Shown one piece after another: positions 17,365 through 25,547 of a stretch of DNA of 64,000 bases. The translations under genes were made by a program, and so were the position numbers. Below the pieces are notes generated by a model. That model made no database searches. It had not been told where the DNA came from and saw nothing but the letters and a program-made list of their open reading frames with translations. Position 1 is the stretch's first letter. Each line of letters begins with the position of its first letter. The stretch is from Anaerolineales bacterium (GTDB lineage: Bacteria > Chloroflexota > Anaerolineae > Anaerolineales > Villigracilaceae), in contig JADZCC010000039.1 of the NCBI GenBank assembly GCA_020851785.1, forward strand, positions 1 to 64,000, written 5' to 3'.

Positions 17365-18555
17365 ATGAAAAAAACAAAACCCTCCATAGACCCGGTAATC
17401 TTCGTGACGCTTGGCGTGCTCTTCATTGCCGCGGCCATCGTCTGGCTGGCCGTGCAAGCGGGCGCAGACTCAACCGCCGGAAATTCCGGGCTGGCGGGCC
17501 AACTCCTGTTGGCGTTTATCACCGGCTTAACCACCGGCGGATTAAGTTGTTTGGCGGTGCAAGGCGGTTTGTTGGCCAGTTCGCTGGCGCATCAAATTGA
17601 ACAGGATTACGCCGCCGACCTGCCCAAACGCAAGGGCGTCAAAAAATCGGCGCCGGTTCGCGTGAACAGCGCCTTGCCGATTGCCCTGTTTCTATCCGCA
17701 AAACTCGTCGCTTATACCGTCTTAGGCGCGGCTTTGGGCTGGCTGGGTTCCTACTTCACCTTCAGCCCGGCTTTGCGCGCCATCCTGATGATTGGCATTG
17801 GCGTTTTTATGATCGGCAATGGCTTGCGCATGTTTAACCTGCATCCCATCTTTCGTTACTTTGCCATCGAACCGCCCAAACTCATCACGCGCTACATTCG
17901 TAAAACCGCCAAAGGCGCCGACCCAATTGCGCCGCTCTTTTTGGGCGCGCTCACCGTTTTCATTCCGTGCGGCGTCACGCAGGCCATGTTGGCTACCGCT
18001 TTGGGGAGCGCCAACGCCATGTTTGGCGCGGCGCTGATGTTTGCCTTCACGCTCGGAACCAGCCCGGTCTTTTTTATCGTCGCCTACCTCGCCACAGAAT
18101 TAGGCGCAAAGTTGGAAAGATTTTTCATGCGCTTTGTAGCCGCAGTAGTTTTGATTTTGGGATTTGTGACCATGAACAGCGGACTCAACTTAATCGGTTC
18201 GCCGCTTGCGCTTCAAAGCCTGACCCGAAGCCTGTTCCCGTCTCGAAGCGCTGTCGCCTCCGCCCCGGCCCAGCCCGCACCAACCAACTCCGGCGAACTG
18301 ATTCTCAACGTCCAAAATCGTGGCTACTCTCCGCAAGTCCTCAAAGCCCCGGCCAACAGCGCGCTGATCCTCAAACTGATCACCAGCCAAACCTATTCCT
18401 GCGCGCGCGATTTTGTCATCCCCGCTTTGAATTTCTATCAGCTTCTCCCGGCCACCGGCACGGTGGAAGTTAACCTGCCGCCGCAAACAGCCGGAACGCA
18501 AATCCCGTTTACCTGTTCGATGGGCATGTACACCGGCGTAATTTTATTTGAATGA
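17365..18555 (+). CDS. TauE/SafE-like (DUF-sulfite exporter) membrane protein with C-terminal cupredoxin-like domain
   Basis: The first 290 residues form about six to seven transmembrane helices of the UreH/TauE-SafE type used for copper and cytochrome oxidase handling (GLTTGGLSCLAVQGG near the start, FIPCGVTQAMLATALG in the middle). The last 90 residues (about 308-396) form a cupredoxin-like domain with candidate copper ligands in YSCARDF, the C-terminal TCSMGMYTG and nearby Met. A fused periplasmic or external metal-binding tail on this transporter fits copper export or delivery. GAGG precedes the ATG at 17365. It is followed 12 nt later by another HMA gene. Confidence 0.8.
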   Translation: MKKTKPSIDPVIFVTLGVLFIAAAIVWLAVQAGADSTAGNSGLAGQLLLAFITGLTTGGLSCLAVQGGLLASSLAHQIEQDYAADLPKRKGVKKSAPVRVNSALPIALFLSAKLVAYTVLGAALGWLGSYFTFSPALRAILMIGIGVFMIGNGLRMFNLHPIFRYFAIEPPKLITRYIRKTAKGADPIAPLFLGALTVFIPCGVTQAMLATALGSANAMFGAALMFAFTLGTSPVFFIVAYLATELGAKLERFFMRFVAAVVLILGFVTMNSGLNLIGSPLALQSLTRSLFPSRSAVASAPAQPAPTNSGELILNVQNRGYSPQVLKAPANSALILKLITSQTYSCARDFVIPALNFYQLLPATGTVEVNLPPQTAGTQIPFTCSMGMYTGVILFE

Positions 18556-18567
18556 TTCAAGGCTCCC

Positions 18568-18792
18568 ATGCTTAAACAAACTTTCAAAGTTTTGGACATG
18601 ACCTGCTCGAACTGCGCCCTGAAACTGGAGACGTTGGAAGATACGCTCGCCGGAGTTCAGCGCATTGACGCAAGTTACCACAAACTGGAAATGACGATTG
18701 AATACGACGAGACGCAACTCTCCGTTCAGGAGATTATCGCCGCAGTTCAGCGGAGCGGTTATACCGCCGCCCTGGCGAACCCGCCGAAATAA
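18568..18792 (+). CDS. HMA-domain metallochaperone
   Basis: A second free-standing heavy-metal-associated domain, 74 residues, with MTCSNC at about residues 11-16. It differs clearly from the CopZ-like protein at 13.7 kb. Because it follows the TauE/SafE-cupredoxin gene by 12 nt, it may be the dedicated Cu(I) donor for that transporter, as similar fusions (HMA plus TauE) exist elsewhere. It closes the copper operon. Confidence 0.88.
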   Translation: MLKQTFKVLDMTCSNCALKLETLEDTLAGVQRIDASYHKLEMTIEYDETQLSVQEIIAAVQRSGYTAALANPPK

Positions 18793-18806
18793 ACGGAAAT
18801 CGTAAG

Positions 18807-18835
18807 TTGCCAAGCGCGTCAATTTGACCTATACT
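18807..18835 (+). promoter_or_regulatory. Promoter of the Ser/Thr kinase gene
   Basis: TTGCCA (18807-18812), 17-nt spacer, TATACT (18830-18835); predicted start about 18842, leaving a 28-nt leader with an AGGA box. Confidence 0.75.
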
Positions 18836-18869
18836 AACGACGTTTCACATCACCCGTATAGGACAAACA

Positions 18870-19697
18870 ATGGTCTCAAAAATTGGTCGCTATGATATTG
18901 AAAGACAGTTGGCGCAAGGCGGCATGGGGTTGATTTTTCTGGCGCGCGATCCCTATATTCAACGTCAGGTTGTGGTGAAAGTGTTGATGTACAGCCGCAT
19001 GGTGGACGATGTCTATCGTGAATTCTTTCAACAGGAAGCGGAGTTAATCGCCGCGCTGGAACACCCGTGCATTGTGCCAGTCTATGATTTTGGCTGGCAT
19101 GGCGAACAACCATATATCGTCATGCGCTACATGGCAGGCGGCAGTTTGGACGACCATGTGGCCGCGGGCGAGCTTAAATTAACCGAAGCCGCGCACATCC
19201 TCAAACGCGTGGCGGATGCGCTGGATGCGGCTCACGCCCAAAAGATCGTTCACCGCGATGTGAAACTCTCCAACATCCTCTTTGATTCAACCGGCGAGGC
19301 TTTCCTTTCCGATTTTGGCATCGCCAAATCCCAGTCCTTTGCAGACGACGATGGCGATTGGCTGGTGGGTACGCCCGCCTACATGAGCCCCGAACAGGTG
19401 AAGGGCGGGCATGTGGACGGCCGCGCGGATGTGTACGCTTTGGGCGTAATCCTCTACCGCTTGCTCACCGGCCAGTTTCCCTTTAGTTCCGATTCGACGA
19501 CGGCTTTAATCAACTCCCATGTGGATTTGCCCGTGCCGGACGTTCGCAAAGTCAAAGAAAACCTGCCCTCCGTCTGGCAGGAGGTGGTGGGCAAGGCCAT
19601 GGCTAAAGACCCGCAGGAACGTTACGCCACCGCCGGCGAGTTGGCGCGCGATGTGCAGGAAGTGGTTTCTGGAAAGTGGTTTTTGCGGAAACTGTAG
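18870..19697 (+). CDS. Soluble serine/threonine protein kinase
   Basis: The 275 residues are essentially one Hanks-type kinase domain. The conserved elements are the glycine loop GGMGLIFLA (about 16-24), the catalytic lysine in VVVKVL, the HRDVKLSN catalytic loop, DFGIAKS (Mg-binding) and GTPAYMSPEQ (activation segment end). It lacks the transmembrane helix and sensor domain of typical PknB proteins, so it is cytosolic and its signal is unknown. It is transcribed from its own promoter and is not part of the copper operon. Confidence 0.92.
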   Translation: MVSKIGRYDIERQLAQGGMGLIFLARDPYIQRQVVVKVLMYSRMVDDVYREFFQQEAELIAALEHPCIVPVYDFGWHGEQPYIVMRYMAGGSLDDHVAAGELKLTEAAHILKRVADALDAAHAQKIVHRDVKLSNILFDSTGEAFLSDFGIAKSQSFADDDGDWLVGTPAYMSPEQVKGGHVDGRADVYALGVILYRLLTGQFPFSSDSTTALINSHVDLPVPDVRKVKENLPSVWQEVVGKAMAKDPQERYATAGELARDVQEVVSGKWFLRKL

Positions 19698-19721
19698 AAG
19701 TTTGCTGGCCCGATTAGAGAC

Positions 19722-19750
19722 AGACCTTGCGAATTGCAGGGCCTTTTTTA
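19722..19750 (+). terminator. Probable terminator of the kinase gene
   Basis: CCTTGC (19725-19730) pairs with GCAGGG (19736-19741), extendable with one G-T pair, and is followed by a run of seven T. Confidence 0.55.
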
Positions 19751-19760
19751 TTCTATCTAC

Positions 19761-19811
19761 CTGAAAGTTTTGAAATTGGACGCGGACGAGCGCGGATGGA
19801 CGCGAAAAAAA
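19761..19811. repeat. Dispersed intergenic repeat, copy 1
   Basis: The segment from CTGAAAGTTTTGAAATTGGA through GGACGCGGACGAGCGCGGAT to the A-run is closely matched on the opposite strand at 58664-58713 (shared core GGACGCGGACGAGCGC). Both copies are intergenic. Confidence 0.6.
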
Positions 19812-19889
19812 CTATTTTTTCAATAGTTCTGAAAATATCCGCATCCCAAAAGAAAATGTCGAGTGGTTGGTATTTATTCGAGGAGCAAA

Positions 19890-20786
19890 ATGAACAAAGG
19901 CATTTGGTACGGCATCGTCGCGTATTTCTTGTGGGGCATTCTCCCAATTTATTGGAAGGTCTTGCACGCGGTTGATTCTCTGCAGGTGATCGGACATCGG
20001 ATTGCCTGGTCTTTTATTTTATTGTTCCTCTATCTGTTGCTTACCAAACAATGGCGCGACTTCCGCGCCACGGTTTGGAACGCCCGGACGATTGGAATTT
20101 ACGCGCTGGCGGGAATTTTGCTGTCCATCAACTGGCTGATCTATGTGTGGGGCGTGAACTCTGGCTACATCATTGAAACCAGCCTCGGCTACTTTATCAA
20201 TCCGCTGTTGAGCGTTTTATTGGGCGTGTTGTTTTTACGCGAAAAACTCCGTCCCGTTCAATGGCTTCCGCTGGGCTTGGCCGCGCTGGGCGTGGGCTAT
20301 CTCGCCATTGCGTATGGCTCCCTGCCGTGGATTGCGCTCTCGCTCGCGTTTTCCTTTGGCTTTTATGGGTTTGTTAAAAAACTTGCGCCGCTTGGTTCGT
20401 TGTATGGGCTAACGCTGGAAACGGCCATTACTTTCCCCTTCGCTGTAATTTACCTGCTCTTCGTGGAGGCGCATGGAACTGGGGCATTCCTGCGCTCTGG
20501 CTTAACCATTAACCTGTTTCTAGTTGGCGCAGGCCTCGTCACCACCATCCCCTTACTGCTGTTCGCCTCCGCCGCCAAACAAATTCCGCTGACGATGGTC
20601 GGCGTGCTTCAATACATTGCGCCCACGCTTCAATTCCTAATCGGTCTGCTCATTTACAAAGAGGCCTTTGACCGCGTGCATCTGATTGGCTTCTCCATCG
20701 TCTGGGTGGCGTTAATCATCTTTTGGATTGAAAACTACATCGCCCATCGAATGCCCATGGAAACCATCCCCGAATTGGGCGAATAA
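19890..20786 (+). CDS. rarD: RarD-type EamA-family transporter
   Basis: A ten-helix drug/metabolite transporter superfamily protein of 298 residues. The RarD opening (GIVAYFLWGILPIYWKVL) and the EamA repeat structure are clear; the substrate is not known for most RarD proteins. The ATG at 19890 is preceded by CGAGGAG at a good distance; the longer frame from 19863 would add nine residues upstream of that site and is rejected. No operon partner is apparent. Confidence 0.88.
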   Translation: MNKGIWYGIVAYFLWGILPIYWKVLHAVDSLQVIGHRIAWSFILLFLYLLLTKQWRDFRATVWNARTIGIYALAGILLSINWLIYVWGVNSGYIIETSLGYFINPLLSVLLGVLFLREKLRPVQWLPLGLAALGVGYLAIAYGSLPWIALSLAFSFGFYGFVKKLAPLGSLYGLTLETAITFPFAVIYLLFVEAHGTGAFLRSGLTINLFLVGAGLVTTIPLLLFASAAKQIPLTMVGVLQYIAPTLQFLIGLLIYKEAFDRVHLIGFSIVWVALIIFWIENYIAHRMPMETIPELGE

Positions 20787-20917
20787 ACGCGCCTTCCGCG
20801 CCTTGGGCTGGTGAGTTACTTCCCGAATTTATACGCCGTTTGTCAGAACCCCGGCAAACCGTATTTTAATTGAGCCCAGACTGAATATAATCTCCAAAAC
20901 GAGTCAGGAGCATATTC

Positions 20918-21937
20918 ATGAATTTTGCAATGTGGCGTAAGGCGCTCAGCGTCATTCCCGAAGTTTCCAAAGCGGAATGGGATCAGTTGGACATCGTTTC
21001 CAAATGGCTGATTTCCACGCGCGCGGCCGTGTTAATTATGACCTTCATCTCCGCCGCCTTGGCCGGCCTCTTCGCCTGGCGCAGTCAATCCTTTAACTTT
21101 GCGGGTTGGTTGGACCTCGCTTTTGGGCTGATCATGGCCCACGCCAGCAATAACATCTTCAACGATTTCACCGATTATGTGCGCGGCGTGGACCAGGATA
21201 ATTACTACCGAAACGTCTATGGCGCGCAACCGTTGGCCAGCGGCTTGTTAACCCGCCGTCAGCATCTCGCATATTTTGGCGTTACGGGCTTTTTGGCGTT
21301 TTCCGCCGGGCTATATTTAATCCTCAAGAATTCCAATGACCCAGTGATCTGGCTGTTATTAAGCTTGGGCGCGTTCTTCGTCCTCTTTTATACCTGGCCG
21401 CTCAAATACATTGCGTTGGGCGAAGCGGCCGTTTTGCTGGTGTGGGGTCCGCTGATGATTGGCGGCGGCTATTACGCGCTGACCAGACATTGGGATTGGA
21501 ACGTCGTCCTTGCGGGCCTGCCCTATGCCCTCGGCGTGACCACCGTAATATTCGGCAAACACATTGACAAGCTCGAAGCAGATCGGGCAAAACGCATTTA
21601 CACCTTTCCGGCGCTGATTGGTGAGAAGCCCGCCCGTTGGGTTGCGCTGGCGCTGATGGCGCTTCCGTATATCCTCACGGCATATTTGATCCTCACTAAA
21701 TTTTTCACCCCGATTATGGCGCTGGTTTTATTCGCGCTTCCAACTTTTTTGCGCGTTTCCCCGGCCTTCTTAAAGCCGAAACCTAAAGTCAAGCCAGAAG
21801 GTCAGCCCGGCTGGCCGCTCTATTTTGTCGGCTACGCCTTTTATCACAACCGCGCCTTTGGGCTGTACTTCATGCTCGGCCTACTCTTGGATACCGCCTT
21901 GCGCTTGTGGCCGCTCACGCAAAACTTTTGGCGCTAG
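20918..21937 (+). CDS. UbiA/MenA-family prenyltransferase, copy 1
   Basis: Integral membrane prenyltransferase of 339 residues. The two Asp-rich Mg-diphosphate motifs are NIFNDFTDYVRGVDQD (about 87-102) and KHIDKLEADRAKR (about 211-223), the pattern of MenA-like enzymes that attach a polyprenyl chain to an aromatic acceptor. A menaquinone role is plausible but no other men genes are in the window. TCAGGAG lies before the ATG and TATAAT at 20886-20891. It is followed by a terminator and then by a paralogue with the same N-terminal INFAMWRKA/NFAMWRKA start. Confidence 0.88.
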   Translation: MNFAMWRKALSVIPEVSKAEWDQLDIVSKWLISTRAAVLIMTFISAALAGLFAWRSQSFNFAGWLDLAFGLIMAHASNNIFNDFTDYVRGVDQDNYYRNVYGAQPLASGLLTRRQHLAYFGVTGFLAFSAGLYLILKNSNDPVIWLLLSLGAFFVLFYTWPLKYIALGEAAVLLVWGPLMIGGGYYALTRHWDWNVVLAGLPYALGVTTVIFGKHIDKLEADRAKRIYTFPALIGEKPARWVALALMALPYILTAYLILTKFFTPIMALVLFALPTFLRVSPAFLKPKPKVKPEGQPGWPLYFVGYAFYHNRAFGLYFMLGLLLDTALRLWPLTQNFWR

Positions 21938-21954
21938 GCTGGGCGTTATCTCCA

Positions 21955-21982
21955 ACGGGCAGACGTAATTCTGCCCGTTTTG
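21955..21982 (+). terminator. Terminator between the two UbiA paralogues
   Basis: A 9-bp perfect stem (ACGGGCAGA / TCTGCCCGT), loop CGTAAT, followed by TTTTGT. Confidence 0.85.
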
Positions 21983-22076
21983 TATTGAAGCTCAAGCCTG
22001 AATATTCAAAGTATGGCTTGCAAATCAAGAGTATAATTTTTTGGAAATTTTATAACTACTGGATAAGGAGTTCAAA

Positions 22077-23108
22077 ATGAATATTAACTTTGCAATGTGG
22101 CGGAAAGCCGCCTGGCAATTAATCAAAATGGACGACAAAAAAGAGTGGGAGGCGCTGGATGTCGTCTCCAAATGGCTGATTGCCACGCGCTCGGCCGTGA
22201 CTTTGGTGACGGTCTATTCCTGTGTCATTGCCGGTATCCTCGCCGCCCGCGCCGGACATTTTAGCTGGCTCCCGTTTCTGATTGTGACTCTCGGCCTCTT
22301 CATCGCCCACGGCACGAACAACCTGCTCAACGATTACACCGACTACACCCGCGGCGTGGATCACGACAACTACTTCCGCTCGCAATATGGCGTGCATCCG
22401 CTGGTGCAAAAATTTTGGGAGCCTGCCACTTCCATTCGCTGGTTCATCGTCAGCGGATTTTTGGCGACGCTTTCAGGCGTATATGCCTTGTTTTATACCG
22501 GCTTTTCACGCCCCACGCTGATTTTATTCGCCATCGGCGCAATTACCTTGCTCGCATACACCTATCCCTTTAAATACTGGGGTTTGGGCGAACTTTCCAT
22601 CTTCCTGATCTGGGGCCCCATTTTGATTGGCGGCGTATATTTTGTCCTAACCCAAACCTGGGATTGGAACGTAGCCCTGGCGGGCGTGCCGTTTGGCTTA
22701 AGCGTGGCCAGCATTAACGTGGCTAAGCATATTGATAAACACGACGACGATAAAACCAAAGGCGTGGGCACGTTCCCCGTCCGCGTGGGTGAGAAGTTTG
22801 CCCGCCATGTGGATCAGGTGGCCATCGTCCTGATTTATGTGGTCACGTTATTTTTAATCCTCAACGGCTTTTTTACCCCGGTCATGTTGATTGTTTTTCT
22901 GGCCTATAAGGAAGCGCTGGCCACAATCAAAGTTTTAAATACCCCCAAACCGGCCGAAGCGCCCAAAGGCTGGCCTGCCTGGCCGGTCTGGTTCTCCGGC
23001 TTTGCCTTTCAGCACAACCGAAAATTTGGCGGCTATCTAATCCTCGGCCTGATTGCGGATGCACTGCTCAAAACCTACTTCCCCCACTTCTGGAGCGGGT
23101 TGTTTTAA
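22077..23108 (+). CDS. UbiA/MenA-family prenyltransferase, copy 2
   Basis: The 343-residue product is a tandem paralogue of the preceding gene: the same start, a similar layout and both Asp motifs (NLLNDYTDYTRGVDHD and KHIDKHDDDKTKG). The residues between the motifs differ enough to suggest an old duplication with a changed aromatic acceptor or prenyl length. It has its own TATAAT (22032-22037) and AAGGAG, and a terminator stands between the copies, so they may be expressed separately. Confidence 0.88.
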   Translation: MNINFAMWRKAAWQLIKMDDKKEWEALDVVSKWLIATRSAVTLVTVYSCVIAGILAARAGHFSWLPFLIVTLGLFIAHGTNNLLNDYTDYTRGVDHDNYFRSQYGVHPLVQKFWEPATSIRWFIVSGFLATLSGVYALFYTGFSRPTLILFAIGAITLLAYTYPFKYWGLGELSIFLIWGPILIGGVYFVLTQTWDWNVALAGVPFGLSVASINVAKHIDKHDDDKTKGVGTFPVRVGEKFARHVDQVAIVLIYVVTLFLILNGFFTPVMLIVFLAYKEALATIKVLNTPKPAEAPKGWPAWPVWFSGFAFQHNRKFGGYLILGLIADALLKTYFPHFWSGLF

Positions 23109-23113
23109 TGCAA

Positions 23114-23153
23114 ATCAAAAGCGGACAGGCAGGCGGACTTATCCGCTTTTGAT
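23114..23153. terminator. Hairpin between convergent genes
   Basis: A 12-bp perfect stem (ATCAAAAGCGGA / TCCGCTTTTGAT) with a 16-nt loop lies between the second UbiA gene and the convergent gene. Confidence 0.6.
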
Positions 23154-23175
23154 ACCGTCATCATCACAAAACAGG

Positions 23176-23745
23176 CTACCTGACCTTGACCCCAGCCGGA
23201 AAACTGGCCATCTCGCGCAAGTCCGCTTCGGCCAGTTGATGATTTTCCACCTTGCGCATGTTTTCCAAGCCGGTTAATTTCACGGGCGCATTCTGCGCGT
23301 CGTGGATGGACGACCACCCGCACAGCGCAATGCTGACCGGCGCAAGGTTTTGCGGCAGGTCATGGAGGTCCGTCAAACACCAGATGATTACATCCGCTTT
23401 TTTCTTTAAGTCCGAAAGCTGGTCAACGGCAATACACCTGCCGAGTTCTTTCCAATACGCCGCGCTCCAGGTTTTCACTTCAATTCGGATGATGCTTGTA
23501 TAGCCTTTAACTTTTAAAACAATATCTGCCAATTTTTCCCTGTCGGCAAATCGAAAGTGCGAGTCAAATTTTAGGCCTTGGCCAGCCAGAAATTTTTCAA
23601 CGGCAAGTTCTCCCAATTTTCCCTTGAAGTGTGAATTCAAACGATTGTTGTAATGTCCGCGCTGATTTTCCCAACGCGCAAACGAAGACTGCGCGACCTC
23701 CATGGCCCACTGCACATCTTCAAGCGTAAGGGTAATCTGCTCCAT
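23176..23745 (-). CDS. PD-(D/E)XK nuclease-like protein
   Basis: About 189 residues. Centre motifs GKLGELAVEKFL (helix with Glu), ADIVLKV (Asp) and RIEVKTW (E-x-K) fit the PD-(D/E)XK nuclease fold; the order and spacing resemble Mrr/VRR-like restriction or repair nucleases. No partner methylase or helicase is adjacent, so the role is open. The start at 23745 is preferred: TAAAAT lies 7 nt before it, suggesting a leaderless transcript, and the upstream in-frame start at 23763 overlaps this box. Confidence 0.6.
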   Translation of the reverse strand: MEQITLTLEDVQWAMEVAQSSFARWENQRGHYNNRLNSHFKGKLGELAVEKFLAGQGLKFDSHFRFADREKLADIVLKVKGYTSIIRIEVKTWSAAYWKELGRCIAVDQLSDLKKKADVIIWCLTDLHDLPQNLAPVSIALCGWSSIHDAQNAPVKLTGLENMRKVENHQLAEADLREMASFPAGVKVR

Positions 23746-23752
23746 GCCAGGA

Positions 23753-23758
23753 ATTTTA
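23753..23758 (-). promoter_or_regulatory. Candidate -10 box for leaderless nuclease-like gene
   Basis: TAAAAT on the minus strand, 7 nt before the ATG at 23745. Confidence 0.4.
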
Positions 23759-23766
23759 CCCAACGC

Positions 23767-24519
23767 TCAGGCGAGCGGCGAAATTTCCAAATCTGCAATT
23801 TCCAGCCAGGCTTCGTCGTTGGGCAATACGCCAAAAGATAATTTTCCGTCTGGCGTGAACCCGGCAAATTGATTGTCCATCCAGATGACCAGCCCCAAAG
23901 GCGGATTGGGCCCAAACGGCGCCTCAAACACGAGGAGATCATCCACATAGAAAAGCGTGCGTTCCTTGCTCCACTCCAGCTTGTAGCTGTGCCATTGAGT
24001 TGGGTCCACGCTGGGAGTTTGCGAGCGCTCCGCCAGTGGGTGGGCGGCCTCGGCGATGACCTTGCCCAATAATTTTCGCGTAATGCGCTTGGAGAAAAGA
24101 AACGTCAGTCCGGCCAAAATCAACAGCGGATGAAACTTGGGGGAGCGAAAGACCTGCGCCAAAAACCCATTCCCCGGATTGTTTGAAAACGACAGGTAAT
24201 TTTCCGCAGATGCGCCAAAGAACCAGACGGCGTTGGGCAATGTCGGCAGGCGGAACTTGCTCCCGCCAAAGCCGAGCGACAAGCCAAACGGATCGTTCCA
24301 CAGGCCGAAGCCCCATGTTCCAGCCAGCGGAAAAGCCGAGGTTCTGGCGCGCAGGCTCAAGGTCAGAGCCTGATGCGGGAATTTCTTCCGCGCCAGCCAG
24401 AAGTAATCGTCAATCTGGGCGAAACGATAGGCGGAGGCGTCGCCGCCGGGAATCTTCAGCAGATAGCCATTTTCTGTTTTTTGAACCTGGGCGTGGGGCG
24501 TCACTCGTGATTTCAGCAT
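23767..24519 (-). CDS. Concanavalin A-like (jelly-roll) protein, non-catalytic
   Basis: The 250 residues read like a GH16/laminin-G-type beta sandwich: WGFGLWNDPFG, WHSYKLEWSKERTLFYVDD and PLGLVIWMDNQFA are strands and turns typical of that fold. The GH16 catalytic E-x-D-x(x)-E is not found, so it is probably a binding or degenerate domain. A hydrophobic segment (about residues 132-148, PLLILAGLTFLFSKR) lies in the middle. No signal peptide is seen. It is divergent from the MBL hydrolase gene. A TATGAT lies 9 nt before the ATG. Confidence 0.6.
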   Translation of the reverse strand: MLKSRVTPHAQVQKTENGYLLKIPGGDASAYRFAQIDDYFWLARKKFPHQALTLSLRARTSAFPLAGTWGFGLWNDPFGLSLGFGGSKFRLPTLPNAVWFFGASAENYLSFSNNPGNGFLAQVFRSPKFHPLLILAGLTFLFSKRITRKLLGKVIAEAAHPLAERSQTPSVDPTQWHSYKLEWSKERTLFYVDDLLVFEAPFGPNPPLGLVIWMDNQFAGFTPDGKLSFGVLPNDEAWLEIADLEISPLA

Positions 24520-24581
24520 GATGAGCCAATCATACTCTTAAAATAATGAGGGTATAATACCTGCTTCGGAGGCATTACTTC

Positions 24582-25226
24582 ATGGAAATTACCTGGTACG
24601 GACATTCTTGTTTTCGTCTCACGGAGCGTAATTATGCGACGGTGGTGACGGATCCTTACGATCATAAAACGGTTGGCTACGATGCGTTGAAACTCAAGGC
24701 AGAAATTGTCACCATCAGCCACGACGCGCCCGGCCACGGCAACCGCGAGGCGGTGAAAGGCGTTACGCATACGCTCACCGGCGCGGGCGAATTTGAAATT
24801 GGCGGCGTGTTTATTACCGCCGTGCAAACTGCGGGCGGCAAAAAATCCAAAGACCAAACGCGCAACACGCTGTATGTCTTTGATTATGACGGAATCAACG
24901 TGGCCCATTTGGGCGACCTTCAAGAAGCGCCCACGCAAAGCGAAGTGGAAGCGCTGGGCACAGTGAACGTACTGCTCCTGCCGGTGGGCGGCGGCAGTAG
25001 TTTGAATGCGGCCAAAGCCGCCGAAGTGGTGAGCCTGCTGGAGCCCAACCTTGTGATTCCCATGCACTATTCCACGCCGGACGCAAAACTCAATTTGGAT
25101 TCCTTGAACAAGTTCCTCAAAGAAATGGGACTCGGCAAACTGGAAGCGCAACCCTCTTTGAAAGTTACGCGCTCTGGCCTGCCCGACGAAACCAAAGTGG
25201 TTGTGCTGGAATACCAGAAGAGCTAG
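24582..25226 (+). CDS. MBL-fold metal-dependent hydrolase (UlaG-like)
   Basis: The 214-residue product belongs to the metallo-beta-lactamase superfamily, subgroup often annotated UlaG-like (L-ascorbate-6-phosphate lactonase-like). It starts ITWYGHSCFRL, with ISHDAPGH in place of the usual SHxHxDH and later LPVGGGSS and PMHYSTPD. The HxHxDH is thus altered (HDAPGH), as in other members of this subgroup. The substrate is unknown. The ATG follows CGGAGG, and TATAAT stands at 24553-24558. Confidence 0.85.
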   Translation: MEITWYGHSCFRLTERNYATVVTDPYDHKTVGYDALKLKAEIVTISHDAPGHGNREAVKGVTHTLTGAGEFEIGGVFITAVQTAGGKKSKDQTRNTLYVFDYDGINVAHLGDLQEAPTQSEVEALGTVNVLLLPVGGGSSLNAAKAAEVVSLLEPNLVIPMHYSTPDAKLNLDSLNKFLKEMGLGKLEAQPSLKVTRSGLPDETKVVVLEYQKS

Positions 25227-25244
25227 CGGAACAAAAGGTGGAAC

Positions 25245-25547
25245 ATGCCGGTCAAAGTAATTATGACTTGGGATATTGCGTCGGAACGCGATCAGGAATA
25301 TTTTGAATTCATCATCGGCGAGTTTGTGCCCGGCGTTCAAAAACTTGGCTTGCAACCCGCCGAAGCCTGGGCCACGCTCTACGGTTCATACCCCCAAATT
25401 CAAGTGGGCTTGCTGGCGCCAGACGCGCCGCAAGCGCGGAGCATCCTCGCCTCGGCAGATTGGGCGCTTTTGCAAGATCGTTTGTTTGGGTACGTAAAAA
25501 ATTATTCGCATAAAGTGGTGGCGGTTCGTGCCGGTTTCCAGTTCTAA
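25245..25547 (+). CDS. Conserved hypothetical protein
   Basis: The 100-residue product has alternating helix-strand character (VKVIMTWDIASERDQEYFEF at the start, SHKVVAVRAGFQF at the end) suggesting a small ferredoxin-like alpha/beta barrel of the DUF/ABM kind, but I do not recognise a named family. It lies 18 nt behind the MBL hydrolase and its end overlaps the start of the next gene by 20 nt, so the three are probably an operon. AGGTGGAA precedes the ATG. Confidence 0.65.
   Translation: MPVKVIMTWDIASERDQEYFEFIIGEFVPGVQKLGLQPAEAWATLYGSYPQIQVGLLAPDAPQARSILASADWALLQDRLFGYVKNYSHKVVAVRAGFQF

Noticed and set aside
23767..24519. Catalytic GH16 glycoside hydrolase
   Set aside because: The fold resembles it, but no E-x-D-x(x)-E catalytic motif is found.
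24513..25355. 280-codon open frame opposite the MBL hydrolase
   Set aside because: Antisense shadow of a gene with clear MBL features.
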